From VXYL01 sp965243095 (GTDB lineage Bacteria; Pseudomonadota; Gammaproteobacteria; Pseudomonadales; Azotimanducaceae), in contig OZ251530.1 of the NCBI GenBank assembly GCA_965243095.1, positions 4,402,001-4,466,000 of the forward strand: a stretch of 64,000 nt of DNA, in the 5' to 3' direction. Shown here one piece after another: positions 51,975 through 61,511 of the stretch; within the stretch, counting starts at the first letter, position 1; each line of letters begins with the position of its first letter. The notes under the pieces were generated by a model. That model was not told the origin of the DNA and did not search any database. It saw nothing but the letters and a program-made list of their open reading frames with translations. Position numbers and translations under genes: made by a program.

Positions 51975-53114
51975 ATGAGGGAAGGGTCGAAAACGAGTGC
52001 GCCGGCGATTCGCGTTGGATTCACCGCGCTGATGGCGGGGGCGTTGTGCGCGTTCGCCACGGCGGCGGAAATCCCGCGCGGCGCGGACGGCAAGCCGGAC
52101 TTCTCCGGCTACTACGACACCGCCACCACCACGCCGTTGGAAAGACGCGGCGGCGAGGCGACGATTACCGCCGATGCCGCCGACGCCATCGCGGAACGCA
52201 CCGCCGCGGGGCTCGCCGAGGGTTCGCGGGACTTGCCGGCGGATCGCGGCGCGCCACCGGAGGGCGGCGACGGTTCGCGCGGCGCGGCCGGCAACGTGGG
52301 CGGCTACGATTCCTTCTGGGTTGACCCGGGCGAACGCCACACCGTCGTGGACGGCGTGTACCGCGCATCCATCGTGGTGGACCCGCCGAACGGCCGCTTG
52401 CCGCCGCGCACCGAGCAAGACCGGGCGCGCCGGGCGGAGCGCTGGCGCAACGCCCGCAACCGGCCGCGGCAAAACGACGGCACGGCTTGGTGGGGCGACG
52501 CGCCCGGGCCGTTCGACGACCCGGAGTTGCGCCCGTTGCCGGAGCGCTGCTTGATCGGCTTCGGCTCCACCGCCGGGCCGCCGATGCTGCCGACGCTCTA
52601 CAACAACCACAAACGCATTGTGCAGACGCCCGATCACGTCATGATTCTCACGGAGATGGTGCACGACGCGCGCATCGTGCGCATGAACGGCGAACACGCG
52701 CCGGCGGAGATGCGCCGCTGGATCGGGGATTCCATCGGCTGGTGGGAAGGCGACACGCTGGTGGTGGAAACCACCAATTTCACCGACCGGCCGGCGTTGG
52801 GCAGAGGCACCACGCGCGATCTGCGCGTGGTGGAGCGATTCACCCGCGTGGACGAGAACTCCCTGCTGTACAACTTCACGGTGCATGACCCGACGGTTTG
52901 GGAAGCGCCGTGGACCGGCGAATACACTTGGCCGCAGACCGACGAGCCGGTGTACGAGTACGCCTGCCACGAGGGGAACTACGCCATGGACAACATCCTG
53001 TGCGGCGCCAGGCGGATGGAGGCCGAGGCCGCCGGGCCGGAGGCGCTGGCGGCGTTCGCCAAGACGCCGTGCGGCGCGCGCATGACCAACGCGGAGTTCG
53101 CTCAAGGCGAGTAG
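51975..53114 (+). CDS. Exported protein of unknown function
   Basis: 379 residues from the ATG at 51975. Signal peptide at the N-terminus (GFTALMAGALCAFATAA), then a region beginning PDFSGYYDTA and a conserved-looking block IGDSIGWWEGDTLVVETTNF followed by TDRPALG, then RVVERFTRVDENSLLYNFTV and YACHEGNYAMDNIL. I recognise the WEGDTLVVET block from a large family of uncharacterised secreted proteins in soil and marine bacteria, but no function is established. Two Cys near the C-terminus may pair. Transcribed away from the tRNA gene. Confidence 0.7.
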   Translation: MREGSKTSAPAIRVGFTALMAGALCAFATAAEIPRGADGKPDFSGYYDTATTTPLERRGGEATITADAADAIAERTAAGLAEGSRDLPADRGAPPEGGDGSRGAAGNVGGYDSFWVDPGERHTVVDGVYRASIVVDPPNGRLPPRTEQDRARRAERWRNARNRPRQNDGTAWWGDAPGPFDDPELRPLPERCLIGFGSTAGPPMLPTLYNNHKRIVQTPDHVMILTEMVHDARIVRMNGEHAPAEMRRWIGDSIGWWEGDTLVVETTNFTDRPALGRGTTRDLRVVERFTRVDENSLLYNFTVHDPTVWEAPWTGEYTWPQTDEPVYEYACHEGNYAMDNILCGARRMEAEAAGPEALAAFAKTPCGARMTNAEFAQGE

Positions 53115-53161
53115 TGCTCGGGGGCCAGCCGCCCATCGCGCGGCGGCAATGGCCGTTCGGG

Positions 53162-54241
53162 CTACGGCAAATCGAGGGCGTTCTTGACGTTTTCCCAGGG
53201 AATCAGCTTGAAGTTCTGATTCGCGCTCGGGTCGGTGTTCTTGCCGTCTTGCACGACCAGCAGACCTTGCGCGAAGGTCGCGTTCAGGTGGACGCTGGTT
53301 GTGGCGATGCCGTCTGTTTCCTCGGTGCCGTCCAGTTCGCTCGCCGGATTCGCAATCACGCGAAAGGAGCCTAGGTGGGCGTGTTTCTCGGCAAGGGCGA
53401 AAACCGCGTAGCTGTCGTCGCCTTGGCTGGATGCGACGAGATAACCCGGGTGATCGCCGGCGCGGTAAATCGCCAGACCTTCCACGTCCGCGGTCAAGGC
53501 GTCGCCCACTTGCGCGATCAGTTTCATATTCGGCTCGCGCTCTCCGGTTTCGGGCGTCGCTGGCATCTTCCACACGCCTTTGGCTTCTTCGCCCACGTAC
53601 AGGATGCCGTTCGCGTCGTCGGCCACGCAGCCTTCGGGTTTGCTGCTCACCGCGAACTCGCGCACCAGCGTTAGCGCCACGGCATCGCCTTCCGCCGCCT
53701 CGATGCGCCACTGTTGATAGGCGCCGGATTTGTCGTTGACGAAAACGTAAAGCGCGCCGCCGCTTTCGTGGTATAGGCAGATGCCGTAGGGTTCCTCAAA
53801 CGTGAGCTCTTGCGCCGCAAGCCAATGGACGTGGCCTTCGCCGGCCGCCCCGTCGCGGGCGATCTCGAACACGTCCAAGCTGTCCTCGGTTCGATTCGTG
53901 GCGACGGCGATGTCGCGGGAACGGCCGGCCAGCATCACATCTTGGCGCACATCGACATTGTTCAGGCGGCCGCGTGCAAGATACTGAATTTGCCGGCCTT
54001 GCAGGTCGTACACCAGAAGACCGCTTTTCTTGTCCGTGCCGAGGATGCGGCTTTCCCCCGGGTCGCGGGGATTCACCCAAATGGCCGGGTCGTCCGCGGC
54101 GTCGCCGGCGCTCGGCACCGGCGCGGTTTCCACTGCCGCGACCACTTCGGCGAAGCCGTCGTTCGGCGTCGAAGTGCCGCAACCACACAGCAGCGCGGCC
54201 GCGGTCAAGCCGATGGCAAAATCGCCAAAACGCACGTTCAT
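53162..54241 (-). CDS. Beta-propeller 3-phytase, lipoprotein
   Basis: 359 residues from the ATG at 54241 (TGAGGAAC upstream). The lipobox ALLCGC near residue 18-23 predicts a lipid-anchored cell-surface or periplasmic enzyme. Beta-propeller phytase blocks: DDPAIWVNPRDPGESRILGT, DKKSGLLVYDLQG, GRLNNVDVRQD, SKPEGCVADDANGILYVGEE, ADVEGLAIYRAGDHPGYLVA and TDGIATTSVHLN. Calcium-dependent phytases of this fold release phosphate from phytate. The gene follows the TonB receptor stop by 11 bp on the same strand, a pairing that suggests phytate or phosphate scavenging. Confidence 0.92.
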   Translation of the reverse strand: MNVRFGDFAIGLTAAALLCGCGTSTPNDGFAEVVAAVETAPVPSAGDAADDPAIWVNPRDPGESRILGTDKKSGLLVYDLQGRQIQYLARGRLNNVDVRQDVMLAGRSRDIAVATNRTEDSLDVFEIARDGAAGEGHVHWLAAQELTFEEPYGICLYHESGGALYVFVNDKSGAYQQWRIEAAEGDAVALTLVREFAVSSKPEGCVADDANGILYVGEEAKGVWKMPATPETGEREPNMKLIAQVGDALTADVEGLAIYRAGDHPGYLVASSQGDDSYAVFALAEKHAHLGSFRVIANPASELDGTEETDGIATTSVHLNATFAQGLLVVQDGKNTDPSANQNFKLIPWENVKNALDLP

Positions 54242-54252
54242 GTGCTCGTTCC

Positions 54253-57138
54253 TCAATTGCGGTACGTCACGCCGAGCACCAGCGAGCGCCCGATCACGTC
54301 GTATTGCGCGGCGTAGCCGCGGCTGCCGAAGTAGCGGTAGTTGGGCTCTTCCGTCGCGTTCACCACGTTCAAGAAGCCTTGCACATGGTCGGTGAAATCG
54401 AATTTGGCGGTGAAGTCCACTTGCAGGTGGCCGTCCTCGTAGAGATCGTTGGTTGCATCCTCCAAGTTGATTTCGATCACCCGTTCGCTCAAGTACGCCG
54501 CCGAAAGACGCAGGCTCGCCCGCTCGTTTTCGTAGCCGATCACGAAGTTGCCCACCATGTCGGCTTGGTTCGGCAGCGCGGAGCTGTTGCTTCTTCCTGC
54601 GTCGCTCGGCAAGCCGAGATTCGCGTCGCTGTCCGTGAGCGTGAAGTTCGCCGTCAACAAGAGGCCGTTGAACGGCGGCGGCAGCGCGTGGAAATGTCGC
54701 GTCCAGCTCAGCTCCAAGCCGAGCAGTTTCGCGTCCTCGCCGTTGCGCGGCATGAGGATCTCGGCATCCGTCACCGGAATCGATCCCGCGTACAACGCCG
54801 GATCGACGATGCCGCTCACGTCCGCATCGAAGATGAAGTTGCCGATCCGCTTGTGGAAGATGCCCGCAGCGAACGCGCCGACGTCGCCCGGGTAATACTC
54901 CAGCGAAAGGTCGAAGTTCACGGCCTCGAAGGGACGCAGATGCGGATTGCCGGCTTCCACGGCAAGCTCGATTTCGTCGTCATCTTCCTCGATCTCTATT
55001 TCATCCGGCGAAGGATTCAGGTCGCCGAAGGAGGGGCGGGAGATGGAACGGGTGGAGGCGAAGCGGAAGATGAGATTCTCGCGCGGCTCGTAGCGCAGAT
55101 GCAGGCTGGGAAACAAGAAGCGGTAGCTGTCCGAAAAGGCGTTGCGCGCGATCTGCACGTCGTCTTCGCCATCCACGTCCACCTCGCGGGCGCTGTAGCC
55201 GCGCGCCGCGAAATCCGTGCTCTCCATGCGCACGCCGTACACCACGCGCCAATCGCCCACGTCCATCCTGCTCATCGCGTACAGCGCGGTGACATCCTCT
55301 TCGATGTGGTAGTCGCGGGCGGAGGCCAGCGCGGTGGCGTCGTCGTCCAACTCGAAACCGCAGGCGTCCTCGTCGAACGCGCTGGACGCGCAGGCGGGGT
55401 TTTGCAGGGCGCTGGCGACGAAGGCGCGCTGGCGGCGGTAATCCACGTGCGGGCCGTAGTCGCCGAGGGTGTAGTCCACGTCGCCGACAACGAAATCCGC
55501 AAGCGTGGGGTCTTGCGCGAAGCCGTCGTAGATCCGCGCGTTGAGGTCCAGTGTTTTCTCCCGGTCGCCGCGCTTGACGCCGAACTTGACGAATCCCGGA
55601 TGGTCGCCGAACAGCGTTTCCTTCGTGACATCGAAGGTGAACGTGTCGCGCACATCTTGCGTGGCGTTGTTCTCCACGACGATTTCGTCGAGCTCGTAGC
55701 GCGCCGGATCCAGCGCGTCGGCGCTCATCTGCAAGCGCAACGCTTGACCCGCGCCGGTGTAGCCAGCGCGCGCCACGTCTTCGTTCTTGAATTGGCTGTC
55801 GATGCGATTGGGCTCGGATTCCTCCGCTTCGCTGTGGCCGTAGGCGTAGGCGAGGGTCCAATCGCCGTGGTGGTTTTCGCCGCCGAGCACCACGCTCAGG
55901 ATGCGTTGTTCCTCGAATCGATCTTTCAGTTCGCGCTGCAGCTCGGTTTCGGTTCGCACATGGGCTTTGCCGGTGAGGGTGTCGATGTCGCCTTCGTCCA
56001 GCTTGAACTCGATGCGGTTGCGGAACTCCGTGTCCGTGAAGCGGCTGCGCAGGGTCCGCAGGTAGTAGCGCGACGCGGAATTGGCGCGGTAGTCCAGATT
56101 CAGCGCCATGCCGTCGCGTTCGCGGGTCACTTCGTAGTCGCGCTGTTCCACTTCCTCCGCGCCGCGTACGCCGCTGTCTTCGAAGTCGTTGTCCCAGCCG
56201 CCATCGACCTCGAAGTTGTCCACGGCGATGGTCTTCTCGCCGTTCGAGTAGGAGAACGCCACGCCGAGTTCGCCGCCGCCCACGGCGAGAACATTGGTGA
56301 AAGCGCCGGAGAGTTTGGCGGCCGTCTGCCCGGCCATGTCGTCGCGGCGGCCTTCGCCGCGCAGCTTGACGTGCAGATTCTTGCGATCGAAGGCGCTCAG
56401 GCTGCGCACGTTGATGGTGCCGCCGATGGCGTCCGCGTCCATGTCCGGGGTCAAGGATTTCGACACTTCCAGCCGTTCCACCATGTCCGATGGCAGCACG
56501 TCCAACGCCACGGCGCGGGTTTCGCTTTCCGGCGACGGAATGGGCAAGCCGTTGATGGACGCCACGTTGAGGCCCGGGCTCAAGCCGCGCACGCCGACGA
56601 AGCGGCCCTCGCCCTGATCGCGTTCGATGAAGACGCCGCTCAGCCGTTGCAGCGCCTCGCTCACGTTCTCGTCCGGGAACTGCCCCACGAAGTCCGCCGA
56701 GACGATGGAAACCAGATTGTCGGCGGCGCGCATCTGATTGAGGGCTTTGCCGGCCGACGCGGCTTGGCCGTACACCACGATTTCCTCCAACGCGCCTTGC
56801 CGCTCGCCCACCAGCACCAGCGGCTCCGCCGTGGCGCCGTCGCGCACGACCACCTCGGCGTTCACCCGCTGCGCGCCGAGATAGTCCACCTGCAGCACAT
56901 GCCGGCCCGCCGGCACGCCGCGAAAGACGAAGTAGCCGCCATCCGCCGAAACAGCGCGCAACTTAAGCGCTTCGATGGACACGATGGCGCCATCGAGGAA
57001 GTACGCGCCGGATTGATCGCCCACGCGACCGGCGATGCGCCCCTCGGCGGCGGCGGGGGCAGCGACCAACAGCATCGCGGTGAGGCAGACGCTCAAGGAC
57101 AGGCGGGTGGCGGTTCTTCGCGGCTTGACGAAAGCCAT
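54253..57138 (-). CDS. TonB-dependent outer-membrane receptor, phytate-associated
   Basis: 961 residues. Signal peptide (SLSVCLTAMLLVAAPAAA), a carboxypeptidase-regulatory-like domain (about 33-110: GRIAGRVGDQSGAYFLDGAI), a TonB box-like EEIVVYGQAASAG at about 118-130, the plug (about 135-260: PDENVSEALQRLSGVFIERD, GVRGLSPGLNVASINGLPIP) and a 22-strand barrel ending in YRN. The C-terminal residues LVLGVTYRN show the usual barrel signal. It is placed directly upstream of the phytase gene and probably imports its product or substrate. The exact ligand is not visible. Confidence 0.93.
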   Translation of the reverse strand: MAFVKPRRTATRLSLSVCLTAMLLVAAPAAAEGRIAGRVGDQSGAYFLDGAIVSIEALKLRAVSADGGYFVFRGVPAGRHVLQVDYLGAQRVNAEVVVRDGATAEPLVLVGERQGALEEIVVYGQAASAGKALNQMRAADNLVSIVSADFVGQFPDENVSEALQRLSGVFIERDQGEGRFVGVRGLSPGLNVASINGLPIPSPESETRAVALDVLPSDMVERLEVSKSLTPDMDADAIGGTINVRSLSAFDRKNLHVKLRGEGRRDDMAGQTAAKLSGAFTNVLAVGGGELGVAFSYSNGEKTIAVDNFEVDGGWDNDFEDSGVRGAEEVEQRDYEVTRERDGMALNLDYRANSASRYYLRTLRSRFTDTEFRNRIEFKLDEGDIDTLTGKAHVRTETELQRELKDRFEEQRILSVVLGGENHHGDWTLAYAYGHSEAEESEPNRIDSQFKNEDVARAGYTGAGQALRLQMSADALDPARYELDEIVVENNATQDVRDTFTFDVTKETLFGDHPGFVKFGVKRGDREKTLDLNARIYDGFAQDPTLADFVVGDVDYTLGDYGPHVDYRRQRAFVASALQNPACASSAFDEDACGFELDDDATALASARDYHIEEDVTALYAMSRMDVGDWRVVYGVRMESTDFAARGYSAREVDVDGEDDVQIARNAFSDSYRFLFPSLHLRYEPRENLIFRFASTRSISRPSFGDLNPSPDEIEIEEDDDEIELAVEAGNPHLRPFEAVNFDLSLEYYPGDVGAFAAGIFHKRIGNFIFDADVSGIVDPALYAGSIPVTDAEILMPRNGEDAKLLGLELSWTRHFHALPPPFNGLLLTANFTLTDSDANLGLPSDAGRSNSSALPNQADMVGNFVIGYENERASLRLSAAYLSERVIEINLEDATNDLYEDGHLQVDFTAKFDFTDHVQGFLNVVNATEEPNYRYFGSRGYAAQYDVIGRSLVLGVTYRN

Positions 57139-57197
57139 GTCGCTGCTCCAACAGTGCGGTGGAGCCGCCAGTGTTTCCGCCGCGTGTTACAGAATCG

Positions 57198-58040
57198 TTA
57201 CACGGAACGCGGCAGGCGCGCCCGCAGCGAGAAGGTTTGCGGCAGGCGTTCGTTGTGGTCGCGGAAACGCCACCAGCCGTCGTCGCCCTGCGCCATGCCC
57301 GGGAAGACCCGCCAGAAGCTCTGCGCGAACTCGTGGAAGAACTCCAGCGCCAAGCCCGCGTGCAGCAGTGCGCCGAGGATCTCGGCGATGCTGTGCCACC
57401 ATTGGTACGTGCCGGAGGCGAGCGCCTTGCTGCCGGCGTAGGACGGTTCGCCACCGGCGAAGTAGCGGCCTTCGGCGTTCGGGAAATAGTCGTAGCGGAA
57501 GCGCAAATCGTCCGGGCCGGCGCACTGCTCTTCCGCCGTTTCCGCCGCGGCGGGGTCGAACACGTCCAGAAACGGATGCGTATCCATGAGGTAGAAAACG
57601 CCCCCCGGCTTGAGCAGGCGGGCCACCGCCCGCGCCCACGCGCCGAGATCCGGCAGCCAGCAGAGCACGCCTTTGCCGGTGTACACGATGTTGAACCGCT
57701 CGTCGATGGCGTCCGCCGCGTCGTACACGTTGGCATGCACGAAACGCGCGCCCAAGCCCAGTTCGGCGTTGAGTTTGCGGGCGAGGGCAATGGCTTCGTC
57801 GGAGAAGTCGAGACCGGTCGCCACCGCCCCAAGCCGCGCCCACGACATCGTGTCCAACCCGAAGTGGCATTGCAGATGCAGCAGCGACTTGCCGGCCACG
57901 TCGCCCACCTCGCGCCGTTCAATGTCGTTCAAGGCGTTGGCGCCTTGCTTGAACGCCTCCACGTCGTAGAACGTCGACGCAGCGTGAATGGGGGTGCGCT
58001 CGTTCCAATTGCGACGGTTGGCTTCCAGCCGCTGATCCAT
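57198..58040 (-). CDS. Class I SAM-dependent methyltransferase
   Basis: 280 residues from the ATG at 58040, which has AGGAG 6 nt upstream; earlier in-frame ATGs at 58091 and 58106 overlap the preceding gene and add a non-conserved leader. Motif I is LLHLQCHFGLDTMSWARLGA, followed by TGLDFSDEAIALARKL, VHANVYD and the post-motif FNIVYTGKGVLCWLPDL. Substrate unknown. Lies 52 bp after the SMC-like gene on the same strand. Confidence 0.85.
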   Translation of the reverse strand: MDQRLEANRRNWNERTPIHAASTFYDVEAFKQGANALNDIERREVGDVAGKSLLHLQCHFGLDTMSWARLGAVATGLDFSDEAIALARKLNAELGLGARFVHANVYDAADAIDERFNIVYTGKGVLCWLPDLGAWARAVARLLKPGGVFYLMDTHPFLDVFDPAAAETAEEQCAGPDDLRFRYDYFPNAEGRYFAGGEPSYAGSKALASGTYQWWHSIAEILGALLHAGLALEFFHEFAQSFWRVFPGMAQGDDGWWRFRDHNERLPQTFSLRARLPRSV

Positions 58041-58092
58041 GGTTCGCTCCTGTTGCCAATCTGCGTTTGCAGCATCACTGGGCACAGCCATG

Positions 58093-61000
58093 TCATGCGG
58101 CGACATCGTGCCGCTTGATGCGTTCAGTTAGGTCCACCGCATGTACGTTGATCGGTTGGTCGCCGCTCAAGCCGGTCAGGTAGGCGTCTGGGTGGCACGT
58201 CATCACGATCACTTGGATTTTCTGCGCCGCTTCGCCCAGCAGCCCGCGTATCCGCGCCATGCGGCCGGCGTCCGACTGCGTGAGGTGGTCGTCCAGAATC
58301 ACGAAACTGCCTAGGGCTTCGGCGATGGCCAGGCGCAGCAGCAAGGCGATTTGTTCGCGGGTGCCGACGGAGACGTCGTCGAAGGAGTGATCGTCTTCGC
58401 CTAGGCGGATGTTGGTGGCGTCGAGCTGCGGGCCGATGCCGACGGCGCTGTAGCGACCGCCGGTGAGGGCCGCCATGCGTTCGCTCACGGGTTTGACCAA
58501 GGCGTCGCCCAAGTGCGCGGCGTCTTCCTTCTCCGCCTCGGCCAGCGTTTCGCGCAGCAGTTGCCAGCCGCCGTACTCCACCTCCAATTCGTGCTCGCGG
58601 CGGGCCAAGGCGGCCAGCGCTTCCTTTGCCTGCGCCGCCTGTTCCAAGGTGCGTTGGCCGCCGACTTGGCCGAGTGCGCCTTGGGCGGTGCTGAGGTCGT
58701 GGCGCAGCGCGGTTGCCTTGTTGGTGGCGTCGTTGGCGGCTTGTTCCAGTTCGGCCACATCATCGGGGGCGTCTTCCGCCAGCGGCAGCGCGTCCAGCGC
58801 GGCGCGCTTCTCGTCGCGGGCCGAAAGCAGCGCGACAACGTCCAACGCTTCCACCGTGGCGCGCAGGGTCGCCGCCTCGCCCTGCAGTCGGGCCAAGGCG
58901 TTGGTCGCGTCTTGCAGGCGTTGCTTGCTTTCGTCTCGCGTCTTCGTCTTCGCGCTCAACTCTGCGGTGACTTTGGCGAGGGCTTGGCGGGCGTCCGCGG
59001 CGGCGGCGGTGGCTTCGGCCTGAATGGCTTTGATCTGCGCGTCCACGTTGGCGAGTTCCTCGTCCAAGCGCTGGCTGTCGGCATCGGCTTCGTCAAGTAC
59101 GCGGCGCCATTGTTCGTTGGCCGCGGTGGCCTCGCGCAGCTCCTGCTCAGCGCGTTGCAAGTTTTGGCGCGAGTTTTCGAGTTCGGCGGCCCCTTGTTCG
59201 ACTTCGTGCGCCAGCCGGACGCGGAGCGATTCGCGCCGGCGCATCTCGTCCTGCCGCGTTTCGATGGCTTGGGTTAGCTCCTGTTCGTCGGGCGGTTCCC
59301 CGTGTTCCTTGAGGTGGTCGTCCACGGAAACGCCCTCGGCCATGCGCTTGGCGGCCGCCGCGTAGCGTTGCTCGGCTTCGGCTTGGGCCACGGCGGCGCG
59401 GCGTTCCAGTTCGTCGAGGTTTTCGCTGCGCAAACGGGCCTTTTGCGCTTTGCTGGCGTTCTGCGCCGCGGCAGCGAGCAGATCGTCGGCTTCGCGGCGT
59501 TTTTGCTCCAGTTCGGCGGCAGTGGCGACACCGGCGCTGTCGCAGAGGGCGTCCGCCAGTGTTCGCCATCGTTCTGTCGCTGCCGCGGCCTCTTCCCGAA
59601 CCCGTCTGCCGCCGCCGCGCACTTGCAGTTCGCCAACGCCGTCGATGGCAAGTTGCAGTTCGCGCTCTGCCTCGTAGCGCAGGCGTTCGCCGGCGTTGAA
59701 CTGCCGCTGGCTGGTTTTGCCGTCAACCGTCACTCGCGCTGTTCCGGCGCTTGCCGGGGTGAACTCGATGGCAAGCCCAACGTCGAGTTTGGCATTGGCT
59801 ACTTGGCTGCTGGTGTGCAGCTTTTTTAGTTCGTCGAGTTCCTCCAACGCCGGCGCGTGCAACGCCTCGGCGGCGGCGCGGATCTCTTGCGCTTGGTCCT
59901 CATGGGATTTGGCCGATTTTGCGAGTTCCCTCGCCGCGTCGCGTTCCTTCGTCAAGGCGCTCGCCCGTTGCTTCGCCGCTAGGTAGCGGGCGCAATCGCG
60001 GTCGCGTTCCAGCGCTTGGACTTCGCGTTGTTCCTCGACCGTTTTGGCCTCCGCCTGTGCCAGCAAGCTGCCTTGTTCCGCGAGCGCTTTGGTTCGCGTC
60101 TCGATGTCCGCGCGCGTCTTGCGGGTGACGGCCTCGCGTTCGGCGATCTCTTGCGCGGAGGCAACTCTGGTTTCCAGTTCGGTTTTCCGTCGCGCCAACT
60201 GCAGGCGCTGATTCTGCGCTTCCTGTTCGCGCAGGCGCCGGCCCTGTTCGGCGTCCGCCGATTCCAGCTGCTGGACGCGATCGGCGGCGGCCTTGGCCAG
60301 CGGTTGCACGTCCGCAAGTTCCTTTTCGGCAACGGCGAGGGATTCGCGCAACGCACCGGCTTCCTGCTCGGCGACGGCTGCGGCGGCGACTTTCTCGTCC
60401 TTGCCGCGAACCTGCGCTTGCGCCTTGTGCAATTCCGCCTCCGCCTCGGCGAGCGCTTTGGCGGCGGTGGCGCGTTCCGCCCGCTGCCGCTGCGCCGTCT
60501 GCGCGGCCTTGAGCAAACCGGCCGCCCGTTCCGCCTCCACCTCGGCTTCCCAGGCTTGCCGCTGCAGTTCGGCAACGCGGTTGCGGGCGGCCTCGCTTTG
60601 TTCCATTTCCTGCCGCGTTGCCAGTTCGCGCTGTTCGGCGCGCTGGCGGTCTTCGCGCAGCTTGTGCCACGGGGAGGCGCGTCCGATCCGGTGTCGCCCA
60701 GTGGCGGTGAAGGCTTCGTCGAATCGCTCTTGCACGACCGCCAGCACTTGCTTGAAGCGCGGGTCTTCGGCCATCGCTTGCAGCGCGTCGGTCAACCGGT
60801 CGCGCCCGGTGGCGTTTGGATCGTCTTTGAGGCTGGCCTTCAGGATGGCGTCGATGGCGCGTTGGTCGCCCAGCAAGGCGGTGGTGATGAAGGATTCCGG
60901 CATGCCCCGCTTGCCGCTTCTGCCGCCGGGCGGATCGATGCCCCAGCGCAGAATGTTCTGCACGGAACTTTCCACTTCCCGGCCGCGGCCATCTTGGGAA

Positions 61001-61323
61001 AACTCCTTGCCGTCCCGGGAGAAGTCCAGATAGGTCTGGCTGCCGCTCGTGCCGAAGCGCTTGCGGATGCGCCAAATGCGTTGCGCCTCCTGCTCGAAGG
61101 TGAGCGCGACGGATGGCGCGGCGTCCACGTTCCACGCGCGCAGCGATTCGCCGGCGGTGGCGCCGGCCGGCAGCAACAGCGTCGCCCGGATGGCCTTCAC
61201 CAGCGTGGACTTGCCGAGCTCGTTGGGGCCGTGCAGCACGTTCAAGCCGGGTTGCAGCGACACGCTGGCGGCCTTGATGCCGGCGCAGTCCGCCACCTCC
61301 AGTTGCCGAATCCACATGGCCAT
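58093..61323 (-). CDS. SMC/SbcC-like ATPase (YhaN type)
   Basis: 1076 residues from the ATG at 61323 (ATG 61317 is the alternative). N-terminal half-ATPase: LEVADCAGIKAASVSLQPGL and Walker A GPNELGKST. Then some 750 residues of Ala/Glu/Arg coiled coil in several segments. The C-terminal half has the signature VSVGTREQIALLLRLAIAEA and Walker B FVILDDHLTQSD, with a final strand VIVMTCHPD. This is the YhaN/SbcC-like class, usually paired with an SbcD-like nuclease; no such gene is adjacent. A DNA-repair or chromosome role is inferred. Four 11-bp repeats lie upstream. Confidence 0.82.
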   Translation of the reverse strand: MAMWIRQLEVADCAGIKAASVSLQPGLNVLHGPNELGKSTLVKAIRATLLLPAGATAGESLRAWNVDAAPSVALTFEQEAQRIWRIRKRFGTSGSQTYLDFSRDGKEFSQDGRGREVESSVQNILRWGIDPPGGRSGKRGMPESFITTALLGDQRAIDAILKASLKDDPNATGRDRLTDALQAMAEDPRFKQVLAVVQERFDEAFTATGRHRIGRASPWHKLREDRQRAEQRELATRQEMEQSEAARNRVAELQRQAWEAEVEAERAAGLLKAAQTAQRQRAERATAAKALAEAEAELHKAQAQVRGKDEKVAAAAVAEQEAGALRESLAVAEKELADVQPLAKAAADRVQQLESADAEQGRRLREQEAQNQRLQLARRKTELETRVASAQEIAEREAVTRKTRADIETRTKALAEQGSLLAQAEAKTVEEQREVQALERDRDCARYLAAKQRASALTKERDAARELAKSAKSHEDQAQEIRAAAEALHAPALEELDELKKLHTSSQVANAKLDVGLAIEFTPASAGTARVTVDGKTSQRQFNAGERLRYEAERELQLAIDGVGELQVRGGGRRVREEAAAATERWRTLADALCDSAGVATAAELEQKRREADDLLAAAAQNASKAQKARLRSENLDELERRAAVAQAEAEQRYAAAAKRMAEGVSVDDHLKEHGEPPDEQELTQAIETRQDEMRRRESLRVRLAHEVEQGAAELENSRQNLQRAEQELREATAANEQWRRVLDEADADSQRLDEELANVDAQIKAIQAEATAAAADARQALAKVTAELSAKTKTRDESKQRLQDATNALARLQGEAATLRATVEALDVVALLSARDEKRAALDALPLAEDAPDDVAELEQAANDATNKATALRHDLSTAQGALGQVGGQRTLEQAAQAKEALAALARREHELEVEYGGWQLLRETLAEAEKEDAAHLGDALVKPVSERMAALTGGRYSAVGIGPQLDATNIRLGEDDHSFDDVSVGTREQIALLLRLAIAEALGSFVILDDHLTQSDAGRMARIRGLLGEAAQKIQVIVMTCHPDAYLTGLSGDQPINVHAVDLTERIKRHDVAA

Positions 61324-61418
61324 CACGCGGCGCGGCGCGCTGCTCGCTTCACCATAAAGCGGGGTTCCAACCAAGTGGCTTGGGAATATCGACAAGCGCA
61401 CACTTTACCAGACGCTTT

Positions 61419-61462
61419 CCCAAACATTGCCCAAACATTGCCCAAACATTGCCCAAACATTG
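61419..61462. repeat. Four tandem 11-bp repeats
   Basis: The unit CCCAAACATTG occurs four times without interruption (61419, 61430, 61441, 61452). The 11-bp period is about one helical turn, so copies face the same side of DNA. They lie in the gap between the LRR gene stop and the SMC-like gene start. A regulatory protein array is possible; no binding protein is known here. Confidence 0.95.
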
Positions 61463-61511
61463 CCGTTTCAATGCGGTGGTGCGGTGGTGACGCCGCCCGC
61501 GGCCCGGCGGC

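Noticed and set aside
53974..57441. A 1155-codon open frame on the plus strand
   Set aside because: It lies opposite the TonB receptor and phytase genes, is poor in recognisable motifs, and reflects codon bias of the GC-rich minus-strand genes.
61419..61462. Short direct repeats as a CRISPR array
   Set aside because: Units are contiguous 11-mers without spacers and there are no cas genes.
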